A stretch of DNA of 64,000 nucleotides from Robertmurraya kyonggiensis (GTDB lineage Bacteria > Bacillota > Bacilli > Bacillales > Cytobacillaceae). Location: contig NZ_SWBM01000010.1 of assembly GCF_005116465.1 (NCBI RefSeq), forward strand, positions 27,386-91,385, in the 5' to 3' direction. The notes beneath the pieces are model-generated. The model did not search any database, had not been told where the DNA came from, and saw only the letters and a list, made by a program, of their open reading frames with translations. Positions 53,544-64,000 of the stretch are shown one piece after another (within the stretch, counting starts at the first letter, position 1; every line of letters starts with the position of its first letter). The translations under genes and the position numbers were made by a program.

Positions 53544-53580
53544 TAACTATAAAAAATACAAATGAAAGCAGGGGTCAATG

Positions 53581-56942
<3,362 letters not shown>

Positions 56943-56952
56943 AAATCTGTGA

Positions 56953-58413
<1,461 letters not shown>

Positions 58414-58418
58414 AATGT

Positions 58419-58452
58419 ATCCCCTGCATCTTTGTGTGTGGGGGATTTTTCA
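58419..58452 (+). terminator. Terminator after the bgl operon
   Basis: TCCCCTGCA against TGTGTGGGGGA, then TTTTT. It matches the terminator at 51939 at nearly every base over some 30 bases. Confidence 0.9.
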
Positions 58453-58532
58453 TGCAATAAAATTTGGCAGGAGCTGTTTTGGTATGTCTCCTTTCATGTC
58501 GATAAAGACTATTGAAAAGGGGTGAGCAATCA

Positions 58533-58976
58533 GTGAATGTGGTTACAACCTTTAATGAAAAAAGAAGAGAAAAACAACTTAAATATGAAAAATCAGTGTT
58601 AAAGGAAATTTCGTTAAAGAATTTGAAGGAACGGGTTACTCAATATTTTGGCTCATCTGATTTAACGTCGACTCTATTACTACAGGCGGGTGTTGAAGAG
58701 GCCTGCTACGACGTTGCGATAGAATCCTATTTGTTGGGCGCTCATTTTAGCCGTTTTGGGTATTATGGCGAGTCTGCCCAGGACGTGAAGAAACGCTGCC
58801 GCAAAGAAGAAAAGCATCTAGCTGACACGCTTTACAACTTTTTGCTCTATTGGGGCAAAGGGTCGGAAGCGGTGTACAGTGAATCACTCTATTATTTATG
58901 TGAACAGTATATTGAAAGCTGGTGGATGGAAGGCTTTCGTACGGGTGAAAGAAGACATAAATTAAGACTGCATTAA
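58533..58976 (+). CDS. ybaK: YbaK-like protein (DUF2521)
   Basis: A 147-residue protein of unknown function, resembling YbaK of B. subtilis (DUF2521) in position before cwlD and in length. I choose GTG 58533 (MNVVTTFNEKRREKQLKYEK) preceded by AAGGGGTGAG; the longer frame uses a TTG that overlaps this site. It has a charged N-terminal helix and several Cys/Trp/Tyr-rich segments near the end (YYLCEQYIESWWMEGF). No membrane segment. It marks the return to the conserved chromosome backbone after the accessory stretch. Confidence 0.8.
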   Translation: MNVVTTFNEKRREKQLKYEKSVLKEISLKNLKERVTQYFGSSDLTSTLLLQAGVEEACYDVAIESYLLGAHFSRFGYYGESAQDVKKRCRKEEKHLADTLYNFLLYWGKGSEAVYSESLYYLCEQYIESWWMEGFRTGERRHKLRLH

Positions 58977-59072
58977 GGAGCTTCCACTTTTCGTTTTAAA
59001 ATTGTTCTAATCATCCTTCTTGTCCCATATATTGAAATGTAAAGGACGAGCAGGAAGGACTGATTAAGGCAA

Positions 59073-59792
59073 ATGAGTAAGAGATTAAAAATAGGGGCAT
59101 TCCTTGTAGGTCTTACGTTGTTAATTTTTATTTTACAATATGATTTTCAAGAAGATGACTCAATTAAACCGTGGAATTTGCCTTTGTCAGGACAGATTAT
59201 TCTTTTGGATCCAGGACACGGTGGACCGGACGGAGGAGCTGAAGGCGGGGATGCAATAGAGAAAGATATCGCCTTGAACATTTCTTTTAAGCTCCGGGAT
59301 TATTTGCAGCAGCAAGGTGCCCTCGTAATGATGACAAGGGAAGAAGATACGGATTTGGCAGATGAAGATACAAAAGGGCTTAGTAGAAGAAAGACCGAGG
59401 ATTTAAAAAGAAGATTGAAAATGATTAATGAATCGGAATCAGATTTCTATGTAAGCATTCATCTTAATGCCATTCCTTCCCCAAAATGGAGCGGAGCGCA
59501 AACATTCTATGCAGGTCACCTTTCTGAAAATGCGCGTGCTGCAAAATTCATTCAGGACGAACTTCGGACTAATTTAGAGAATACAACAAGAAGAGCGAAG
59601 CCAATTAATCAAGTGTACATTTTGAAATATGCTGAAAAACCGGGAGTTCTCGTGGAAGTTGGATTCTTATCGAACCCTACAGAACGCGAAAATTTACAAA
59701 GTGATGATTATCAAGACAAGGTAGCGGCTTCGGTCTACAAAGGAATCCTCCGCTACTATTCCCAAGAAGAAGAACTAGTCGAACCTGAGTAG
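59073..59792 (+). CDS. cwlD: Spore-cortex N-acetylmuramoyl-L-alanine amidase CwlD
   Basis: A 239-residue Amidase_3 enzyme with an N-terminal membrane anchor (LKIGAFLVGLTLLIFILQY). Zinc ligands are His in LDPGHGGPDGGAEGG, Glu further on, and His in SIHLNAIPSPKWSGAQ; the catalytic Glu is in LVEVGFLSNPTE. CwlD removes peptide side chains in the forespore-side cortex so that muramic-delta-lactam can be made together with PdaA, which later guides germination enzymes. A CATATATT box at 59026 may belong to a mother-cell promoter. It is followed by a terminator and salA. Confidence 0.96.
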   Translation: MSKRLKIGAFLVGLTLLIFILQYDFQEDDSIKPWNLPLSGQIILLDPGHGGPDGGAEGGDAIEKDIALNISFKLRDYLQQQGALVMMTREEDTDLADEDTKGLSRRKTEDLKRRLKMINESESDFYVSIHLNAIPSPKWSGAQTFYAGHLSENARAAKFIQDELRTNLENTTRRAKPINQVYILKYAEKPGVLVEVGFLSNPTERENLQSDDYQDKVAASVYKGILRYYSQEEELVEPE

Positions 59793-59820
59793 GAAGGTGT
59801 ATGCGCACCTTTCTTTTATT
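59792..59820 (+). terminator. Terminator after cwlD
   Basis: AAGGTG (59794-59799) pairs with CACCTT (59806-59811), then TCTTTTATTTT. Short stem, directly after the stop codon. Confidence 0.75.
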
Positions 59821-59918
59821 TTGAAAAAGCTATATAGGGTGTGATGCATTTAACAGCTTTACCCTAGTGAAATATGATATACTGATATTGGAAACGAATA
59901 CAAGAAGGGGTGTCACAG

Positions 59919-60971
59919 ATGTTAACAGAAGCAAAAGTTATTGAGATTCTTAACGGATTAAAGGAACCTTTTTTACATAAAACGCTCGAGGAATTAAACG
60001 CGGTCGAAGAAATCAAAATTAAAGAAGAAAAGAATCATGTAAGTGTCAAAATCGCGATTGCTAAAACTGGTACTTCTGAGCAGCTTCAATTACAACAACA
60101 AGTTGTTGCTTTATTAAAAGAGGCGGGTGCTGAATCCGTAGGAATTCGATTCTCTCAGCTTTCAGAGGAAGTGTTGGCACAGCACCGTACTGTTCAAGAA
60201 GAGAAGTCAGCAGGTCTCTTGTCTCCAAATAACAAAACAACTTTCATCGCCATTGCGAGTGGAAAAGGTGGCGTTGGTAAATCTACGGTTTCTGTGAACT
60301 TGGCTGTATCCTTAGCAAGACTAGGGAAAAAAGTAGGCTTAGTGGATGCGGATATTTATGGTTTCAGCGTCCCGGATATGATGGGAATTACACAACGTCC
60401 AGTTGTTAGAGGGGAAAAAATTATCCCTGTAGAGCGTTTTGGTGTACAAGTTATCTCTATGGGTTTCTTCGTTGAAGATAATGCACCAATCATTTGGCGT
60501 GGACCAATGCTAGGGAAAATGTTGAACAGCTTCTTCAATGAAGTTGAGTGGTCTGATTTAGATTATCTATTATTAGATTTACCACCAGGAACAGGTGATG
60601 TTGCTCTAGATGTTCACTCTATGCTGCCTTCTTGTAAGGAAATCATTGTCACTACACCACATCCAACTGCAGCATTTGTGGCTGCTCGTGCTGGAGCGAT
60701 GGCATTAAGAACTGAACATGAAATCCTTGGTGTCATTGAGAACATGGCTTATTTTGAAAGTAAGTTAACTGGCGAAAAAGAATATGTCTTTGGTCAAGGT
60801 GGAGGAGAAAAGCTTTCTGAAGAGCTAAGAACGGAAGTATTAGGTCAGTTGCCACTGGGTCAACCTGATTGGGATGAGAACGATTTTGCACCATCCATCT
60901 ATCAGGAAGATCATAAAATTGGTAAGCTTTACGCGGATATTGCGAAAAAGGTTATTGATAAATTAGCATAA
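59919..60971 (+). CDS. salA: Mrp/NBP35-type ATPase SalA
   Basis: A 350-residue P-loop protein: an N-terminal MIP18/DUF59-like domain, then the deviant Walker A ASGKGGVGKSTVSVNLA, LVDADIYGFSVPDMMG and LLLDLPPGTGDV. In B. subtilis SalA lowers expression of the regulator ScoC and so raises exoprotease genes; other Mrp proteins carry iron-sulfur clusters. The paired C-terminal Cys of cluster carriers are not seen here. Start ATG 59919 with AGAAGGGG upstream; an earlier in-frame GTG lies inside that site. Confidence 0.92.
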   Translation: MLTEAKVIEILNGLKEPFLHKTLEELNAVEEIKIKEEKNHVSVKIAIAKTGTSEQLQLQQQVVALLKEAGAESVGIRFSQLSEEVLAQHRTVQEEKSAGLLSPNNKTTFIAIASGKGGVGKSTVSVNLAVSLARLGKKVGLVDADIYGFSVPDMMGITQRPVVRGEKIIPVERFGVQVISMGFFVEDNAPIIWRGPMLGKMLNSFFNEVEWSDLDYLLLDLPPGTGDVALDVHSMLPSCKEIIVTTPHPTAAFVAARAGAMALRTEHEILGVIENMAYFESKLTGEKEYVFGQGGGEKLSEELRTEVLGQLPLGQPDWDENDFAPSIYQEDHKIGKLYADIAKKVIDKLA

Positions 60972-60975
60972 TAAA

Positions 60976-61010
60976 AATGAGGATGTCCACTTGGGCATCC
61001 TCATTCGTTT
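60976..61010. terminator. Bidirectional terminator between salA and gerD
   Basis: AATGAGGATG (60976-60985) pairs perfectly with CATCCTCATT (60996-61005); T-rich on both sides. It ends both converging genes; the gerD stop lies at its edge. Confidence 0.88.
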
Positions 61011-61587
61011 ATTTCTCTTCTTCTTTTTTCTCTTCACTCTTGGCTTGCTCGGTTGCTGCCTTCAGTAAAATATCTTCAATTTTAGCTTTATAGAGCGGGC
61101 TTTCAAATGTTTCTGTCATGACAGATTGAATTTCTTTGCGATACTCATTGCTTTTCAATAAGGTTGTGACCTCTTTTGTTAATTCTGGATCCTTCATGAG
61201 CCCAATCATCATAGCCCTATATTCTGGATCCTTCATTAAATTCTTTAGTAGCTCCTCATGTTCTTTTTGCATCCCTTTTGCCATAGCTTCAGCAAATTTG
61301 GGATCTTCGAATTGTTTTTTCCAAAACTCTGCCCCTTTTTCAGAAGCTAGTGTCTTTTCTATTGTATCGGTGACAACAGTTTGATCCATCACAAGCTTTT
61401 CCTTCATCCCGTCATCTGCCATGATTTCTTGAAGAGCTTTTTTTCCATCGTCTGTTTTTAAAATATCGACAACCATCTTTTTCGTTTCTTCATAGTCCAA
61501 CTCCCGACTAGCTGCGTCCGATTGAGCACAGCCAGCTAAGGCGAATGCAAGTAAAAGAATGAGGAGCAGATTTTGTTTATTCCTCAT
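61009..61587 (-). CDS. gerD: Spore germination lipoprotein GerD
   Basis: A 192-residue lipoprotein. Signal with lipobox LAGC (MRNKQNLLLILLLAFALAGC), then a long, charged alpha-helical domain with repeated ELLKNLMKDPEYRAMMIGLM-like segments and a Lys/Glu tail. GerD sits in the inner spore membrane and gathers germinant receptors into clusters. Start at 61587 with AAAGGAG upstream, not the longer frame at 61665. A sigma-G-like promoter precedes it. Confidence 0.94.
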   Translation of the reverse strand: MRNKQNLLLILLLAFALAGCAQSDAASRELDYEETKKMVVDILKTDDGKKALQEIMADDGMKEKLVMDQTVVTDTIEKTLASEKGAEFWKKQFEDPKFAEAMAKGMQKEHEELLKNLMKDPEYRAMMIGLMKDPELTKEVTTLLKSNEYRKEIQSVMTETFESPLYKAKIEDILLKAATEQAKSEEKKEEEK

Positions 61588-61644
61588 AATAAAGCTCCTT
61601 TCAAAAAATGCTAGAAGTAGACAATTTTTAAGCCTTTCTACCCT

Positions 61645-61674
61645 TAGGATGAAGAAATTCGACAATTTTTATGC
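61645..61674 (-). promoter_or_regulatory. Sigma-G-like promoter of gerD
   Basis: On the minus strand GCATA (-35, at 61670-61674), 18-base spacer, CATCCTA (-10, at 61645-61651). This fits the sigma-G pattern and the known forespore expression of gerD. Confidence 0.65.
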
Positions 61675-61756
61675 GTTTTCATCGAATGCCTAGATTTTTC
61701 AATCTTTGGTTGGTACAATCGAAAGGGGAATCTAGAATCTTGGAGGAAAAGAAAAC

Positions 61757-62371
61757 GTGAAAAGCCGTTATATTGTTCAATTATTTTTTTCCACATTGCT
61801 TGTGGGTGGGCTTGTAACTGGAATTCTAGGATTTATTGTCCGTTGGGATGAATTTCAAGTGTATTTTACGGATTTTGATATCCTTAAAATATTATCAACC
61901 TTATTTTGGTTATTTGGTGTCGGTCTAATTTTCAGCTTGGTGAGTCAAATGGGCTTCTTTGCTTATTTAACGGTTCACCGATTTGGTCTTGGAATATTTA
62001 AAGGGGTTAAATTATGGAACGCTGTTCAAATTGTTCTAGTCCTTTTTGTTTTATTTGATCTCGTCTATTTCCGCTATAAAGCGTTTGAAGGAAACGTAAC
62101 CCCGTATTTCATTGATACATTGTTCTTGCTCATAGTTGCATTAGTTGTAGCGTATGTAAAAGCAAAGCAAACGAACAAAGAAGCCTTCGTTCCAGCAGTT
62201 TTCTTTATGGTGGTTGTAACTGTGATTGAATGGATGCCTGTTTTAAGAGTTAATGAACACAGTTGGCTCTACTTAATGCTTTTTCCATTATTAATATGCA
62301 ACGCTTATCAGTTATTAATTCTACATAAATTAAATCAAAAGTCTGCACAAGAAAAGAAGCCTTCCAAGTAA
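61757..62371 (+). CDS. kbaA: KinB signalling pathway activator KbaA
   Basis: A 204-residue membrane protein with about six hydrophobic segments (for example QLFFSTLLVGGLVTGILGFI and LFLLIVALVVAYVKAK). In B. subtilis KbaA is needed for KinB kinase activity that feeds phosphate into Spo0A. The position between gerD and pdaB is the same as in B. subtilis. GTG start with TGGAGG upstream. Converges on pdaB with a shared terminator. Confidence 0.92.
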   Translation: MKSRYIVQLFFSTLLVGGLVTGILGFIVRWDEFQVYFTDFDILKILSTLFWLFGVGLIFSLVSQMGFFAYLTVHRFGLGIFKGVKLWNAVQIVLVLFVLFDLVYFRYKAFEGNVTPYFIDTLFLLIVALVVAYVKAKQTNKEAFVPAVFFMVVVTVIEWMPVLRVNEHSWLYLMLFPLLICNAYQLLILHKLNQKSAQEKKPSK

Positions 62372-62391
62372 TGGATGGCTTCATTTTATTT
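62356..62391. terminator. Bidirectional terminator between kbaA and pdaB
   Basis: GAAGCCTTCCA pairs with TGGATGGCTTC (one mismatch) over a five-base loop, T-rich afterwards. It overlaps the last kbaA codons and the pdaB stop. Confidence 0.75.
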
Positions 62392-63133
62392 CCTTCGAAC
62401 TAGCGTCTGCATTAGCGATCATTTCTGAAATGGTCACAAAGGTTAACCCTTTCTTATTTAAATCTTTAATAATATTGGGGAGTGCTTGTGCTGTTTGTTT
62501 TGCTGAATCGGAAGCGTGAAAAAGAATAATATCGCCTTTCTTAGCGGAAGAGACATTCCTTACGATGGTATCCACGCCTGGGTTGGTCCAATCGTTTGAA
62601 TTCAAACTCCAATGAACCAATGTAAGTCCAAGGCGATCAGCAACTTTTAATGTTTTTTGGTCAAAATGACCTGTAGGAGCACGTACCAACTTTATGTTTT
62701 TAACGTTTAGTTTCTTAAAGGCTTCTAGAGCTTTTGCAATATCTTTACGAACTTCTTTTTCTTCCACCTCGGTGTAGTCCACATAGTTATAGCCCAGAAT
62801 TCCGACTTCATATCCATCCTTGATAATGCGTTCAACCAAAGTAGGGTGTCTTTCAGCCCATGATCCAGATAAAAAGAAGGTTGCGGCCGTAACTTTCTCT
62901 TTTTGCAATAAATCCAAAATCGGTTCGGCTTTTTCATCTCCCCATCCAATGTTGAAGGTTAAAGCAACGTTTCGTTCTCCTTTATAAACGGCTTTAGGTT
63001 CATCCTTATCCGAGAAAGTAGGGATATGAATGTAGTTTTCTAAATACAAAAACCATGCAGTAAAAAATGCAGCGATAATAACTAGAAAGAATTGCTTAAC
63101 TGTTTTGCCATTCAATACATAAAAAAAGTTCAC
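62381..63133 (-). CDS. pdaB: Polysaccharide deacetylase-like sporulation protein PdaB
   Basis: A 250-residue membrane-anchored NodB-type deacetylase of the spore. Anchor near the N-terminus (QFFLVIIAAFFTAWFLYLE), then ALTFNIGWGDEKAEPILDLL, FFLSGSWAERHPTLV, RAPTGHFDQKTLK and DIILFHASDSAKQTAQALP. The usual TFDDG metal motif reads TFNIGWGDE here (TFDISWGDE in B. subtilis as I recall), so activity may differ from typical deacetylases. I choose GTG 63133 (MNFFYVLNGKTVKQF), with GAGGTG upstream. A CATACCTA box at 63168-63175 on this strand may be a sporulation promoter. Confidence 0.92.
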   Translation of the reverse strand: MNFFYVLNGKTVKQFFLVIIAAFFTAWFLYLENYIHIPTFSDKDEPKAVYKGERNVALTFNIGWGDEKAEPILDLLQKEKVTAATFFLSGSWAERHPTLVERIIKDGYEVGILGYNYVDYTEVEEKEVRKDIAKALEAFKKLNVKNIKLVRAPTGHFDQKTLKVADRLGLTLVHWSLNSNDWTNPGVDTIVRNVSSAKKGDIILFHASDSAKQTAQALPNIIKDLNKKGLTFVTISEMIANADASSKEIK

Positions 63134-63264
63134 TTTGATCACCTCGTCCAATACACTCCTTGTCTCATAGGTATGCGGATTTCGGAAAAATATGTTAGAG
63201 ACGTCATAAAAATAATCAAAATGGAAAACACTACAATAACCATTAATATTTAGGGGTGGTTATT

Positions 63265-63483
63265 GTGCTAGGGATGCTAATAAATGATAAAGAAGTTAAA
63301 GAAATTCAATACTTAATTAAAAGAGAAATGGATGAAATCCTGTTTGACTTAGATGATGAGAGGATTGACCATATCGTGAAAAGAGCGATGGAGGAACGGT
63401 ATAAAATCCTATTTGCGTTATTTAAAAGGGTTGCACCATCGGAAGAATGTTTAATTTATTTGCGTACTTCAAAGAGTCTTTAA
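63265..63483 (+). CDS. Small hypothetical protein before the rRNA operon
   Basis: A protein of about 70 residues, mostly charged helices (INDKEVKEIQYLIKREMDEI, RIDHIVKRAMEERYKILFAL). AGGGGTGG precedes a GTG at 63265; an ATG at 63274 is the alternative start, and a GTG at 63256 lies within the site. I do not recognise it with certainty. It lies between pdaB and the rRNA promoters, in the same direction as the rRNA. No membrane segment or signal peptide. Confidence 0.6.
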   Translation: MLGMLINDKEVKEIQYLIKREMDEILFDLDDERIDHIVKRAMEERYKILFALFKRVAPSEECLIYLRTSKSL

Positions 63484-63502
63484 AAAAGTCTTTAAAAAAG
63501 TG

Positions 63503-63532
63503 TTGACATACATATTGTTATACTGATATATT
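63503..63532 (+). promoter_or_regulatory. rRNA operon promoter P1
   Basis: TTGACA (63503-63508) and TATATT (63527-63532) with an 18-base spacer, about 275 bases before mature 16S rRNA. First of two tandem promoters. Confidence 0.8.
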
Positions 63533-63587
63533 AATAAACGTCGCTAAGGACAGCTTACATAAAACGAAAAAAGTTTTAAAAAAGTTG

Positions 63588-63617
63588 TTGACTTGAAAGT
63601 TCTTGATATGTTATATT
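63588..63617 (+). promoter_or_regulatory. rRNA operon promoter P2
   Basis: TTGACT (63588-63593) and TATATT (63612-63617), 85 bases after P1. Tandem promoters 80-90 bases apart are usual for Bacillus rRNA operons. Between P2 and 16S lies the antitermination leader with TGCACTTTGAAAACT. Confidence 0.82.
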
Positions 63618-63804
63618 GAGAAAGTCGCTTCTGGGCGATGAAGAAAAAAGTTTTCTAAAAGAAAACGAATGAATGATATTTTTTCTTTCGAAAAAAATCA
63701 TTATTGCACTTTGAAAACTAAACAAATCATACGTCAACGTTAGTTTTATTTTAATGAAAAATATTTTCGCTAACGCGAAAAAATTTTAGAGCTAATTCTT
63801 ACTC

Positions 63805-64000
63805 TTTATTGGAGAGTTTGATCCTGGCTCAGGACGAACGCTGGCGGCGTGCCTAATACATGCAAGTCGAGCGCTTGCGTATTGAAAGCTTGCTTTCAAT
63901 ATGCTTGAGCGGCGGACGGGTGAGTAACACGTGGGCAACCTGCCTGTAAGACTGGGATAACTTCGGGAAACCGGAGCTAATACCGGATAATGCTTTTGAA
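63805..64000 (+). rRNA. 16S ribosomal RNA, 5' part
   Basis: Starts at TTTATTGGAGAGTTTGATCC, the usual 5' end of Firmicute 16S rRNA, with the universal forward primer site and CTCAGGACGAACGCTGGCGG following. The first variable region (63870-63910) has a stem with a GCTTGC loop. The gene is cut by the window end. Sequence is Bacillaceae-like but too short for a genus. Confidence 0.98.

Overview
The window is chromosomal DNA of a spore-forming member of the Bacillaceae (Bacillus in the wide sense). It carries the str, S10, spc and alpha ribosomal operons in the Bacillus order, the KOW gene between map and infA, and zinc-type S14 and L36. The sporulation/germination block ybaK-cwlD-salA-gerD-kbaA-pdaB sits directly before an rRNA operon, as I remember it from B. 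subtilis. Genus and species cannot be fixed from the roughly 196 bases of 16S rRNA present.

Layout. 1-6.7 kb: end of rpoC, the L7Ae-like gene, rpsL, rpsG, fusA, tuf. 6.7-7.6 kb: gap with degenerate repeats, then the S10 promoter and leader. 7.6-22.7 kb: 31 translation, secretion and transcription genes, rpsJ to rplQ. 22.7-23.4 kb: terminators and a 52-bp tandem hairpin array. 23.4-26.6 kb: energy-coupling-factor transporter core (ecfA1, ecfA2, ecfT) and truA. 26.8-27.6 kb: rplM-rpsI. 27.7-58.4 kb: about 31 kb of accessory DNA. 58.5-63.5 kb: conserved sporulation block. 63.5-64 kb: rRNA promoters and the 16S 5' end.

The accessory stretch holds five modules. (1) A heterocycloanthracin-type thiazole/oxazole-modified peptide cluster: a precursor with 13 Cys, 11 of them at every third position, an F-type leader-binding protein, a fused C-YcaO cyclodehydratase and a SagB-type dehydrogenase. 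It lies between two perfect 61-bp copies of the 3' end of rpsI, so it looks like a discrete island. (2) A secreted cell-wall turnover set, AmiE-NagZ-NamZ, without murQ or murP nearby. (3) A divergent cluster of three small-Cys-motif proteins that I infer to be related to endospore appendage (Ena, DUF3992) subunits; one is fused to a seven-repeat YVTN beta-propeller, and a sigma-K-like promoter precedes the first gene. (4) A mannitol PTS operon (fused EIICBA, MtlR, MtlD). (5) A MarR-controlled heterodimeric ABC exporter and a LicT-controlled beta-glucoside operon with two RNA antiterminator sites; a 324-bp MITE-like element lies in the bglP leader.

Most promising for follow-up: the island at the rpsI 3' end, the Ena-like/beta-propeller fusion, and the non-autonomous inverted-repeat element. 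All family assignments come from reading motifs and from memory of the families; no database search was run.
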